Below, piece after piece: positions 1 to 13,342 of a DNA stretch of 60,000 nt. Positions within the stretch are counted from its first letter, which is position 1, and each line of letters starts with the position of its first letter. Source of the stretch: Lingula anatina (lineage: Eukaryota; Brachiopoda; Lingulata; Lingulida; Lingulidae); the NCBI RefSeq assembly GCF_001039355.2, contig NW_019775103.1:76920-136919 (forward strand), read 5' to 3'. The notes beneath the pieces were generated by a model that had not been told where the DNA came from, ran no database searches, and saw only the letters and a program-made list of their open reading frames with translations. The position numbers and the translations under genes are program-made.

Positions 1-3000
1 AAAACGACTATCCTGGCGTCTAAGAGCTTACTAAGGGTGTGCAAGTAAGCTTAAATGATCGGGTCGCGCCCCCGTGTTGTGCCTATCGAAAAATCGGTAG
101 AGCGAGTGTGGCAAGCTGATAGTCTGGTCGAACATTTCGGGGTTCCTTTTTCTTGTCACTTCATCGTGGCATTAGGAAAAAGAGTAAACCACTCACCCAT
201 TCAACCAGATAGTCAAACAAATAAAAAGCATTAATGTTTAATACCGCGTTGTTTAGATTTGTACGTATATGTTTCAAAAGTGTATTTAACTACCAATTCA
301 GGTATGTCATTGAAACTGATTGCCTTTCTTTCGTTCTGCGTCACTATATCTTGGGAATATTAAATATGCGCCGTCAAATATTTCAGTTTGTTCATACGTG
401 AAATGAATAGTATGAGCGATGTGGAGTATTTTAACTTCAGATTTTTGGAAAAAAGTAAAGATAATAAGCCCATAGACCTGTTTCTTGATTTTTTGTGCTA
501 AAATCCCGATTTCTGCATTTTCTTTAACAAAGTATAAGGTTTGGTTTGATCCATTTTGATATTAATATGTCGATTAAATTGCGCAATACACTTTTTTAAA
601 TATAAATTATTTTAGTGTATGAGGACTTCTTCGCTTTATGTCAACTACTGGCGGTATGAGGACATATGCCCATTTTAAAATGCTGTACAAAGTCTTGTTA
701 AGCCATATGTGAGAAATCGATCGATTTGACATTATCTTTGACTAGCTCCTGTGCATTGTGTATCGCCCCGCACCACAGATGTACTTTCAAATCTCCATGT
801 ACTTGACTCAGCCACCCGTCTTAATTTGAGTGAAGTTATAAGGTGTTGAGCTTAATTTTATTTTGTGTGATTGTCGGCGAGGTGGCAGTGGTATCATTGA
901 GAAGCCCACGCATCGCCACCTTTCTGTTGAAACTACTGCTGTTACCATATGTTCTAGTGATTTAATTTCTACTTTTCTTCGCTTGTATTTTTATCAGAAT
1001 TGCTCAATTCTGTCTCAGTGTTATTTTGAGGCATTGAAAATAATTTGCATGTGAAGTGTTTTTTAAGTTATGTTTAAAAAATTGTAAAAATCATTTTATG
1101 AGCTCGGCACTTCTACAGTCTTCGGTATAATAATTACAGAATTTCTAAAAAACACGGTGTGCCTTTTTCTAAATTTTCCACAATTTACGCAAAATGTAGA
1201 CTGTGAGCGCGTAGGGCGAAATACGCCTAAAATCAGTTTTTTATTGAAGTTAAATAAAGTCTACTACATCCTCTAAAATATTATCTCCGCAAAATATTCC
1301 TTTGATTTTGTCTCCCTTGAGAGTGTTGCGCAAGCTAAGTAAAATATCAGTCTCAAGAATAGCTTCTCGTGGTTACTAAAATCGGGTTGCGATTTACTAT
1401 CAAATACACTAGATCCCCAAACCCTCCAAACTCACTCATTTATAGTGCATATTATTAATATATCGTAACCAATTCGTACATCAAGTAAGCTTAGATATGA
1501 CCACGAAGGCCGGTTGATCGGCCTACGGAATTGGAAAAGTCGGAATTGCTTAAACCGCTGAATTAATATGATTAGGTTTTATGGACACTTTAAATGGTCG
1601 ATTAGGTCACGCGTAGTTGCATCATGTCACTATGTGCGTGAAAGAAGTACAAACTATATAAAGAAATCAAGGTAAAAATAAGTGCAGCTAGTCAAAAGGT
1701 AGGCTAATTTTGTACTTCAGTCAATGCGCCGGGATATCTATACAGCGCTGCCACAGCGGCAGGATGTTAAGACGCAGAGATATTTGCACTGCTTTGAAAA
1801 CGGTGTTAAAACTCGCTTACGACCAATTTGTGTTCTAAACACCTTCGCTCAATGGCACAACTAATGTTGTCAGTACTCGGGGAATATTTGCTGTGGCAAA
1901 AAAGTTAATTACACCCAATGAATGGGGAGCGCATACGCGCCTTTGCAACCCGTTTTCACGCCCAAGTAGCTTAGATCAACATAAAAGTATAAGTACTGAA
2001 ACCCTATAGACCGGCGCTTGTCCCTTTCCTAACAAATTGTGTTGATCGGAGTATATTACTTAAACCGACACGTTGTTTTTGCAACGAGCAAATTTACTTC
2101 TCATAATATTTTACCGGTTCTTAGGTGTCGAGCTATGGACTACAGGTATTGTTAGGGGCCGTTTCGTGGTGTAGTATATCAACAATGATCAGGAAGAAGA
2201 ATGTGAGAGGACAGGGGAAGCAGTGCCTTTGCGTACCTTTATTAACTAATGTCCTGGTTCACGGGTCGTTTTCCGTGGTGTCAGTCACTTTTTTAAAAAG
2301 GCGGAGACGAAAACACGGGTATCCGATCCACTGTTAATATTGTCATAGACCTAGACCCTCGTGGATTGGTGTTTTTTCCTCGCCAAACACAAAAAGCGAC
2401 TTCGTTGTTCACCTTGATAGACGTTTGTCTTTTTTCTGTCGAAGACAATTCGAGTTTAAGTTAACAACGTCGGTCACCAACCTCTCGACTCGAGTGTCTT
2501 TTTCGTATTGATTTTTGAGCAATATTTGTTGTAAATTTCACGCAAATTTCACTCGTAAAATTTGACACCCTCTCTCAACCGTGTTCCCTTCTTAATTTGG
2601 CTGAAATTCTGCACCTTCTGAACCTACTTAATCATGCAGCTTTTATAGACGGGCAAACAAAAAAGGGTATGAACAGGGGGATAAGTATAACTCAAGACGC
2701 ATAAAAACCTATCAGAATGTTTAATATAGTCGGCAGCTCACCCCCTGCCTGGGTCTAGGCTTTAAGGGGACCATAAGCCCTTTTCGACTTTTAAAAGTAT
2801 ATTGATTTAAGTCGGCTGCGAGGAGCAGCGATAATCGGCCACCTCAACCTCCTCACACGCCGGTTGGTGGCGTATAATAGCAATAAACTACATCTTCGCT
2901 TTTTCTCCTTTCTTTGCATTGTTGTTGCTATTGTAAGTGATTGTGGAAAAGAGAAAGACGTCCACACAGCGGGGGTTCATAATACTTAATTCGCACAAAG

Positions 3001-6000
3001 GAACCTGATCAATTTTTTGCATTGTAAGCGTGAGACGGGGTCGAGAGGGTGAAAGGCGCTGTATTGGAAAGCTATCTTTTCCCATTGTATGTTCACTGTC
3101 TCGATCGCCGCCATTCGATTGCTAATAAATAAGTCTTTAGAGGCACTTAGCTTCTTTACACTTTGTTTAATGGGGCTAATTCAATCTACAATTGCAGAAT
3201 TTGGGATTAACTACGTCAAAAACGTGTTTTGATATAATATACGGCGTCCTCGATGATACTTGAAAGATAAAAGAAGAACATTCCAGCGCAACTATGTGTC
3301 AACTAACGTCTAGATTTCCAGAAAGGCTATTTCCTTGTTTTGCAAAAAGAGAATGAAATTAGAATGAATTAAAAAAACAATTGGCTTCAATTTTGAACGC
3401 GGTAATTATTGCAAACTTTTGTCTCTGTCTTCAAAGTGAAGCGTGTACCAAAAAATCTTCTTGAAATATATATATTTTTTTGATTTTTCTGGATAATAAA
3501 CAATACTTATGCAGCTCTATCTCCATTCTGTTGAAAAGACTTATCGTGCACTTAAGACGTTTCACCGAAAATATATGCAAATAAAAAAAAGCCTCTTCAG
3601 TAAGACCCTCAATCATAAATATATAATACATATGCTGTTTGAAGTAATGAATATAACTAGTGATTAGAATAGTTTTAAGTTACAACTTTTAGCAAAACAG
3701 CAGCTCTTTTAATTTGGCAATGATATCATCAGTGTGTTTAGCAAAATATATTCATTGCGAATGTCACAATATCAGTATTCATCCAAGTGCACTCTACTTC
3801 AACAAAATATGGCCCAATTCAGAGACAAATATCAGAGTTCATGCTTTCTAAATTGCATATCTAATTGACACAGCTACCTTTAAAAAATGCCCATTGGCCG
3901 CGCGACCTGCTTGAAAAGTAAAAGCCCTTAAATACTTAACCATATCAGAGACACGTACAGTTCGATGCAAGTGTGGCTTGAAAATGTGTTTTAGCGATTT
4001 TCTGCCTACCACCTAGGAAAACAGTGACGACAATGCTCCAGACAGTTCTACAAACAGTACAGACTATTTTCTCAGTGTGACTGAAAGGAATTTGATCACC
4101 TAATGCGCTACCGAGCTGACCTCAGAAACATAACGTCAACAATGTCATCCGCGCACCTGTTGGGCCGAAATTTTTGTCAACCTCTGTTAGATCAGCGTCA
4201 CTGTGGTTCTCCATGTTTTAGAAAGGTATAGAAAAAGATGGGTGGATTGAGAAATTGTTCTGCAGTGCCTAAGTCAACAGTTGTGACATTGATATGTCAC
4301 TAAATGGCAGTGACAGTCAGGTTTTGTTTTGTTGAATACGTTGTTGTGGTGAAAAAGCGATGTTCATACTATAGTTATTCCTGGTCGGAAATGAAGTCAC
4401 TTTGAATACGTGGTCCCAAATAAAGAGTAGAATCCAGCGATATCGAAACTTTGCAAACTTACTTAAAATCATATCAACAAGGGGCCGGATGTAAGGCTTT
4501 AGTGCCCATCGAAAATAGTGTACAGTTTAATTCCCCCTTGAAGTAAATTTTAAATTAACGATAAGATACTGCAGCATGGACAGCCAAACAGAGCTGCCAA
4601 AGCCAGACGAACCGAAGCTCTGTCAATATAACACATCCATGCTAAGCCATTGGTGGACTCTTTTTATAGTCGTCCATGTGACTTGCCCCCAGACGCTGGA
4701 AAGCTCGGTAAATACGGAGCGGCAGCCCCACTTTCGTTGCCCGGCAGGAATAGCACGTTCGCACAGATAAGCCTACACAGCCCGTGCTTTGAAAGTGCCG
4801 AAAGTTAACAAATAAGTAACAAAATTTATGAGAGCTTTAAAGCACACGTGGCTGTTTGTGATAAAGGTTCGTAAACACCGTGTGTTTCTCGCGGTTCCCA
4901 TGACTTGAAGGAAAGCTAGACTTTTTTTTCAACAAATGTGTCTCAAACGAAAGGGCGTTTTTCCTCTAGGAAAATTTATTTTTGAAAAAAAGTTTGCATT
5001 GCATTATTCGGATGATTTTCTGTACGGAATTTGCTAAAAAAAACTGCTGGTTATTTAAATCAGTCATTTTTTTACTTCACAACAAAAATTCGTTTGGTGT
5101 TTCCTGTGCATTTTAATGTATACAGTCGAACATTCATACCTATGTTTAAATCATCAGAAAGTGCATTTTCAGTTGGTGGAATGTTTTAATTAAATGCACA
5201 ATAATGATATTAACTTTATAACTTTAAAAAAGCAAAAATATAATCTGTTATACCAATGAATTCATTCATTTATCCGTTTCTGATCGGGATTGAAGCTGGA
5301 AAACCAGTGGCAAGCAGTTACATCACTTACAATAACACAGTGTGCGAAGAAGGTAGAAACGACCCAAGTATTGTATTTGACTGCTCTCCGTGTGAAGGGT
5401 TTCTTACATGAGCAACACAAATATTAATATTACTGTCCCAAATTTGATTACGATACCTTACGGAATATCTCTACTTAGGCAGCCTATCGGGTCGTATCCA
5501 ACATTCATTTGGCAACTTGTATTCACATAAGGCTCTCGACGCGAATAGCAATAGAGTGTCGTCGATGCCGGACAACGCTGTTGATATGTCCACTTTATTA
5601 AGTCATAAATTGACACGTTTGAAGAATTTGCACAGTTAAACAAGTCAGATAAGAATTGCATAAGACAACTTATAGGTGTATACTCCCTTAAGGTTGTAAT
5701 GGCCAGTAAACGGGCAGTTAGAACTTGACCACTCGAGCCGCTGGTGTCAGTAGGTCAGCAATGTTAGCGGCGATCATTGAAAGTCAACATGGTGAAGTGA
5801 AAATAAGCTGTTAGACACGTCTGGCTTTCAATCAGTGTTAGATTAGAGCAGTTATATAAATCTTGTCTCAATTGCAATTCTGTCACACTATTTTATAGAT
5901 GTCAAACTCCCTGAAAATTTGTAGAACTATCTAGAAAGTATGATGCCGACTTAAGGAGCTGAGCGAAAGCAGAATATGTTCGTCTTTGGATAAAATGTCC

Positions 6001-9000
6001 ATCTTTACGTAGTATCTTTTACGTGTAATTGTACATTATCCTTGTGTCAGAATTCCACGTATGTTTTACTGTAATTATGCAATGCAAATTTGAAGCCATT
6101 TTGTTACTGGAGCGGTCTAGTATGGCCCGTTGTCCTGAAACGATCGCCTTGGTTATAAAAATATTTAACCATTCTAATCTCAATTCTCACACACTTGAAA
6201 TGAAATAAAACACCCATAAATATATACGAAACATAGTGCAAATAATATCCAAAAGATTGATGTTGACCGGTTGAACTGTAAAAACAAAACCAATTGACAA
6301 ATACTGAAACTACATAAAAACCAAATTTCATTGAATACAGTAAAATAGGAAGGTCGCAATGAGTGTAGAATTTGTATCGTGTCGTTAAATTCTAAGTGCA
6401 GGGCTACCCCTAGATAATGATTAGCTTGGGGATAAACGAGGTCTGCGTTATCTGTAAAGTTTAAGCAGGTGCACAGGTCCATTCCATGGAACTATAAAAA
6501 GAAACAGCACTAGCGAGCGGATAACTATCTGACGAAAATTATTTTATTTAATAACCACACGAGTATGCTATTCATGGCACGTTTGAAATGAAATTCATCT
6601 CTGCACTTCCCTTTGTTAACATTAGTTTTGTTGCATAAAATTATTTAAGGTAATATCCCTACATATTATGCTGTAAAATATTCCTTGTCCTGTATAATAC
6701 AGTCGCACACATAAGAAAAATTCCAAAATAGCTTAACGATTTTTTTATAAAAGGTTAGATGGCAGCGAACACGTGTCACGATGATGGCAATTTTCGAAGT
6801 TAGCTCAATTTGGGATAAGAAAATGGAGTAGTTAAGTGCAAACAAAATTGGATTTTACAAATATTGAAAACTCTTATGGTAGATCGTATTTGCTAACTAG
6901 CAGTACATGATTGGCAATATAAAAATAACGTCAGCTTCCTAAATAGTTTAATATAAATATAATAACATAATGTAAAGGTGACTGCTATCTTAAAACAGGA
7001 AGCACGTGTCCCCGTATTGGGTTACTATCATTATCATACAGCATCACCGATTTCTTCATCTCATTTCGCAATAGTTGAAAAAAAAAGTTCCGTTGAACTC
7101 CAGAGTCATCCCAAATGACAGGTGCGCAACCGTGATGTCACCGTTCCTCACAGCCCCCTTATCGTTTCCTCATTTGTAGTGCAGATAGTACTAGCAAGGG
7201 CTTGTGGTCCTCACACATGTCAAGTGTGGCCGCCGATAACCCCAATGCTAGGGATCAAACCATGTACATGTTGTCAAACACGCTTCAGCTGATGGAGCTA
7301 CCTCATCGCGCGATTACATGCCTCGTTGTAGATGAGGCTCTTGGGCGTTCAAGTGCCCGTGATGCAATTGCCTTTGATAAGCGTGATAAGTTCGGGGAGA
7401 TGGAGCACGGAGGGATGTGCGACAACAGTGATTTACTTGGTTTGATCGACACATTGGGTGATACAGCGTGTTAGACACACGAAAGGAACATGTGTTGGCG
7501 ATAAGTGATGTACTGTGTAAACTTGGAAAACACACGTGGTTTTCGAACTGAAAGGTGCACTGTCATCTTTTTGTACGACGCACATTTGTTGTATAAATAA
7601 GTAACAGATCATTTTATTCGATAAAAGGATGCACATACTTTTTTGGGTAGTGCCCCTTAGGTATATGCACAATCAAAGCAACTTCCGAATAGAATGTAGT
7701 ATATCAGGAAGCAACTGTCGAAGCAACTCTGAAGGCTCTCCGAGTAACATGCGCAGCACTAATCATTTGAAAAAAACACATAATATATCGCCTCACACCT
7801 CATAATTTATCTCTTTTAAAGCATATATTTTAATCAAATAAGGTTGTCTTTGCATTGAATAAAAGAAATTAATATGCATATCGCGAGTCTCTGTCACATA
7901 TATACTGATGTTACTTCTTTACCGGTAAAATATATAATAGGTTTTATTTTGCCTTCGTCCTAATGTACTCTACGATCTTTTACTGACCCTCAAACAACTG
8001 AATACTTTCGTTCAACGTAGGTAAAAAAATAGGCGGTACATCTCTCCGTGCAACGACTCGGCGAAGTTAAACGCTGTGCCTTCAGCAATATTGTTCAAGC
8101 ATTTGGAAGGCAAGGTTAAACAAATGTACAAATATATTATGCTAACTAAGAGACGAAATGAGTCACCCTTCTTTGTCGGCACCCTAGTATTTGGAACATT
8201 CGAGACTGTCCAAATAGCATTTTGTTCACAGTGTCGAAAGATAAATATGTTAAGAAAACCGTTGCCCTTTCGATAAAGTGTGTTGCTTGCTTTTTACTGT
8301 AAACGTTCGCAGGTAGAAATGGGTAATATATAATCAATATGCAACATGTCCAGGTTGTTTATGCATCGTGTTAAGCCTGACGACAAACTAATTTGACCCG
8401 TTTTAAGCGGAGGTTTTATCACCGGTACCTTAGACGTCAGGGGTCAGTTTTTCTCGATATGAATGTAAACATAGGCCCGATTTTTTTTTAATTTTAGCGA
8501 GTATTACTGGCGCAAATATGAAAAGAATAAAAACTATTTGAATACAGAGATAAGTTGTAAAATTGTTAGAATTGAGCAGGGAAGAAATCGTGACTAACTG
8601 CAAAAAATATTCACCATTTTTCCAACATAGTAACCAGGAATATATCCTTTGGGATAAATCGCAGTAGAACGAGGTCCATCTGACATGAAACACATTTGNT
8701 TTTTTTTTTTTTTTTTGAATTTTAGCGAGTATTACTGGCGCAAATATGAAAAGAATAAAAACTATTTGAATACAGAGATAAGTTGTAAAATTGTTAGAAT
8801 TGAGCAGGGAAGAAATCGTGACTAACTGCAAAAAATATTCACCATTTTTCAAACATAGTAACCAGGAATATATCCCTTTGGATAAATCGCAATTGAACGA
8901 GGTCCATCTGACATGAAACACATTTGTTCTGAATCTGTTACAAAAAGGATATTTGAAATATTTTTCATTCAGCCTGATTTCCATATATAAATATACCCAG

Positions 9001-12000
9001 TATGATGATTTAAAACATTTTCAACCTAATTAAATGCCAATTAAACAGTCATTGGTTTATGCACAAATTAAACAATATTTCTTAATTCCAGTCACTAGTG
9101 GCATTTTTCTTCTGTAGATTTAAACAATCCCTGTGTGATTCCTAAAATCCTTCCTATTTTTACCGCTTGTAAAAACATTAATTAGCAGAAAAAGAATTGA
9201 TAGCCAAATACAACCTTTGTAGTAAAAATAACAAGAAAAATGGATAATTTGACAACGACACTACGATAACAATATTCCACAAACATTCAGTTGAATACTG
9301 GAGCTGAATTTGAAACATCCTTACGGTGTGACGTGATTCTAGATAGCTTAATTACGCTAATTAGCTCCAAAAAGGAGTAAACTATCGTAGTCAAGACCAA
9401 AACAAAAACAAGTAGGCAATGCATTATTTATTAGAAAAACACCACAAATGATCTTTTGGGTTGTCATTTTTATGAATTATTGATGAATTAAATCTTTTTG
9501 AATCTAACAGGTGTGGATAGCAATGTTTATTAAAACATCATTGGATAATTGTTCACGGAGTGTGAATACTGTTACTTCATTAAGTATTTCATGTTTCATT
9601 TATCAAAAGCAACAGTCACGGCTTGTACTTTAGTTCGACTTAAATATTTATACACACACGTAAACAGCAGACTCTCTCTTTATTATTTCTCCGCTCTGTT
9701 TAAAATATTCAACATTTGAACCTGACAGTGGAACAACAATACCTGAATAAATATCTCAGCTCGTGACATTGAGGAGAATTGACTCAACTTTGTTTATGTA
9801 GCAAGTTTGTGTAAACGATTTTTCTCGAATGTGCCTTGTTCCGTCGTGTTAATTTTGTGGTTTGGGTCTAATCGTCTTCAAAAAAGCTAATATCTTGTCA
9901 AATCACGCAGAAAATCGGTCTTTACTGTTAACACATTTAATTGACAGTTACGCAAGGTTATTGCTAAAACTTCTGCACTAGTACTACACGTTATTGTTCA
10001 GCATGTCCGATCATTATTTCCCTAAGAGATTTATTCAACATCACTAATTTTTGCATCACCAACGGACATAGCTTGACCCTCTTACAAACATCAATATCGG
10101 ACGACTACTGATATTTAATGAAAATGTGTCTACTGAAAAGGGCGATGAAATGTCCCAAAAAGCAAATCTGCCTGTGTATAACACCACTTCGTTGTTGAAA
10201 TCAGCATATGATGTTGGAAAATATACCGATTTGGAATGAATTAGTAATGCTGTCTTCCTTTTCTATTGTATTTATGGAAATTTCCCTCTGAAAATATACA
10301 ATGTCATAAACACGAGTTTCTCGTTTTCAAAATTGTAGGAGGGGATATTTTAACCAGGTAGTAATCATAAGACCTATTCATGCTATATGCAGAAGAAACA
10401 ATATGAGGTGCTTCTATTGTCGGTAAATTGCACTGACAAAAAGCTACCTTGAAACAGTCACGCCCTTTCATTACCCGCTCTGCCCTGGTATTCGGTCACA
10501 TCCGTGCAATACAATTTACAAACCTTCATTACTTCATCTTCTACAAACGCAGAACTTATATCAAAATTTCAAGAAAGACGGGAGGCCTATTACCCATTGT
10601 GATAAATATACAGTTCTTTACTCTGCTGGCCCAAAAGACAGATTCCGGAGTTTCAAATGGCTCCCATTCAGCTTGATGATGGCGTACTCAGTGGCTAGGG
10701 GATCTAAGTTTTTGTTGTAAGGTGATCCTATGGTCGGTGGATAATGCACTGTTTTCACGCATTAGACACTGCAAGAGGCTAAGCAAGGTATTGTAATCTG
10801 GCCACTCTCCATGCTTCTGATTGTTATGTAAGGGAGCCGGGACAATGGGTCCGCGATTTACCCACACTGCTTTAGATTCCGGTGTTGTTATACGTAAACA
10901 TGTCCGACATCGTTCTTACGGGTACTTAGCATTAGATTTCCCTTCTTGTTGATACTGTTATGCAAGACCGGCCGAGGGACAATGCCCGTCCATGGGCCTG
11001 TTCCTTGGTATGATGGGCATGAGGTTTCCCGAGCTTTCACATGGCTTGTTTCGTTTTAGAGTGGCGTTTTTAAAGCAGGTCTCGAAAGCAACTTGGCTGA
11101 ATAGATGCCTCACGGCTGCGTATGGAGGCATTTTTTTCCCTTTAAGAGTTTGAAACTGAAACGTCTGTATCTAAGGTTTTTAGAGTTACAACGTTGCCAA
11201 GTATACTGAAATAAAATGTACTCAGAGAGATATATTTGAAACAAAAGACACGTTTTAATGCCTAGAACTAGCACAGTTTATTTTGCCAATAAAGCTAATA
11301 GCAAACAGATAATTTCATTGCCAAAAGACTAAGGCAAAATTGTATTAACACCAGAGTGCTTAGCAATAAGGGTTAATAGCAAACAGATAATGCCTAAATA
11401 ACTTAGGCGAAACTTATATGGTCGCCTCAATACGAACATGGCTTGTTTATTTATTGTCGCATACATGTAAATATATTCAAAACGTTGTGTAAGTGCTAAA
11501 TATGCTCAAGTATCACCCCTCCCAGATACCGGTCAAAACACCGCCATATTGAGGTTATCTAACACATTTGATATTGGAACATTTGGTGATTTGTTGACCA
11601 AATACGTGATGAACGTAGCAAGAATATCATTTGTGTACATGTAGGCCGCACTACGCTGTAATGAGGAGTAATTTGTCTGAAAATATCGCCATCCAATCCC
11701 GGGTTAGATAAAATATAGATTGGCAAATTACATGAAAGATACCGTCAATGAAAAAGGTTGATATGCTTAGTTCGTTTGCGTACTACTATAACAAGGAAAA
11801 TCAACCCTATTGGTTTGAAATGTCATATTCATTAGTAGAGAAAATAATGAAATTGACTTGTGAAAAAAGGGGAAAAAAGCTTCCCAATGCAATGCTACCA
11901 TTTTTCTTTACTGTTGCATTACCAATCTTAATATTGCTTCAGTGAACATATACCCAGATAGCTTTTAAAAACCTCAAATTTTCATATTTATGAGTATTTC

Positions 12001-12185
12001 AAAATACATATTATCTTTGCTCCTGACTGCGCTTTCCTTCAAATAGTTTACCACATATATCACCGACCATTCGATTTAAAAGTCATTTTCAATAAGGTGT
12101 TAAAGTAATCAGGTGTAGTGGCATATAAAACTATACCGTAGTTTCATATAGTATTATTTTATATTATATTTTCATTATGTTACAG
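1..12185. other. Upstream flank, probably part of hedgehog intron 1
   Basis: No exon is recognised in this stretch. A hedgehog first exon should encode a signal peptide, the palmitoylated CGPGR-type N-terminus and a donor after a Met-Thr-Gln-like end. I looked for these on the + strand and did not find them, so exon 1 probably lies before the window and intron 1 is at least 12 kb. The ORFs here are short, mostly AT-rich and resemble no family I know. The stretch also holds a short duplication around a single N near 8.7 kb, and two copies of a TAATAGCAAACAGATAAT motif near 11.3-11.4 kb. Confidence 0.5.
8481..8926. repeat. Direct duplication of about 210 bp around a single N (assembly join)
   Basis: The stretch 8490-8698 is repeated almost exactly at 8718-8926. 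The copies are separated by one N at 8699 followed by a run of about 17 T. They differ at only a few positions, for example near the TTTTTCCAAACATAG-like segment and at the GCAGTAGAAC/GCAATTGAAC pair. Both copies end in CACATTTG; the second then continues into unique sequence. This fits two contig ends that overlap but were joined without merging. A real tandem duplication is the less likely alternative. Confidence 0.8.
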
Positions 12186-12447
12186 AGGTGCAAAGACAAA
12201 TTAAACAGTTTGGCTATATCAGTTATGGTCAGATGGCCTGGTGTCAAACTACGAGTCACGGAGGCTTATGACACGGATGAGCAGCACTCTAAAGACTCTT
12301 TACATTACGAAGGAAGAGCGGTGGACATTACCACGAGTGACCGAGATAGGGCAAAATACGGAATGTTAGCCCGACTGGCGGTGGAAAGCGGATTCGACTG
12401 GGTGTACTACCAGAATAGAGGCCATATCCATTGTTCGGTAAAATCAG
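12186..12447 (+). CDS. hh: Hedgehog exon 2 (signalling domain, partial gene)
   Basis: This internal exon encodes the second half of the Hedgehog N-terminal signalling domain, the part that becomes the secreted morphogen bound by Patched. It starts after a TTACAG acceptor with [14 protein letters not shown] and ends at HIHCSVKS, with one base left before a GTAAGG donor (phase 1). The 87 codons align without gaps to vertebrate Shh; fragment residue plus 100 gives human SHH numbering. The calcium ligands Glu26, Asp29 and Asp31 (SHH 126, 129, 131) and the zinc ligands His40, Asp47 and His82 (SHH 140, 147, 182) are all present. The catalytic-like Glu of SHH (176) is Gln76 here. The frame runs open a short way into the intron in a T-rich tract, but the family alignment fixes the end. 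Exon 1 is missing from the window. Confidence 0.97.
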
Positions 12448-13012
12448 GTAAGGCTTGCTGTGCATCATTGTTTCTAAGTGATTTTGTTCGTGTCACGTTC
12501 TTTTTTTTTTTTTTTTGTATTGTATTCCCAAAGAATGAAATGAATCAAATTGAGTCAAAAAGGCTTTGATTTTCTCTGAATTAATCGCCCAAGTTCCCAG
12601 GATATCTCAATGTGCATTACACGCATTATATCTCTGTGTTTTTGTAATTGGTTCCCTTTTTATTTCTGTTTTCGCAAACACGCCTTTTCTTCCACTTTTT
12701 TTAATTTAAATTTTGGCGATGCCTTATATGCGCTTCGTTTCTGAACAACATGAATATTTATTTTAATGTTAACAATTAAAACGAGTACCTTTCACATATT
12801 GACATAAACCTTTGAAAATCAGTGCCAAGTACAAAAGTACGACAATAGAACACAAGAGAAATATGTGGCACTTTTTTCATAGTCAAATGATAGCTGAGAA
12901 TACAATGGCCATGGCCAGCTCATCCACAATGTAATCTGTCAAATGTGATATAACAAAACCCACATTAAAAATGTCCGCGTAGTCGCTATGGTCGTTTTAC
13001 CATACTTTTTAG

Positions 13013-13342
13013 ACAATTTTATAACCGCCCCATTTCAAAATACTCGAAAAGGGCGGGCCTCATATGATGATAGTGTCAAATATAACAGATAGCCACAATG
13101 TCAGTGTAAGGCATTGCCATTTGTACTGGTTGTGCTCATAATTCGCGCGACAATCTGTATGCGTATACTCCATGTACGTATTAACTCTGTACTCACGCCC
13201 CCTGAGAGACAATGGGTTGTTTTGATAANACAATTTTGTAAACGCCCCATTTCAGAATACTCGAAAAGGGCGGGCCTCATACGATGATAGTGTCAAATAT
13301 AACAGATAGCCACAATGTCAGTGTAAGGCATTGCCATTTGTA
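13013..13342. repeat. Duplicated 113-bp segment beside a single N (assembly join)
   Basis: The stretch 13013-13125 recurs at 13230-13342 with only a few substitutions; both contain a CGAAAAGGGCGGGCCTCAT core. After the first copy there are 103 bases of other sequence and then an N at 13229; the second copy starts right after the N. This fits an unresolved overlap in which the first contig runs into a short alternative end before the next contig begins. Confidence 0.75.

Noticed and set aside
7202-7474. 90-codon GC-richer open frame on the plus strand
   Set aside because: No recognisable domain, no ATG start in the listed frame, and the antisense strand is also open; no convincing splice context.
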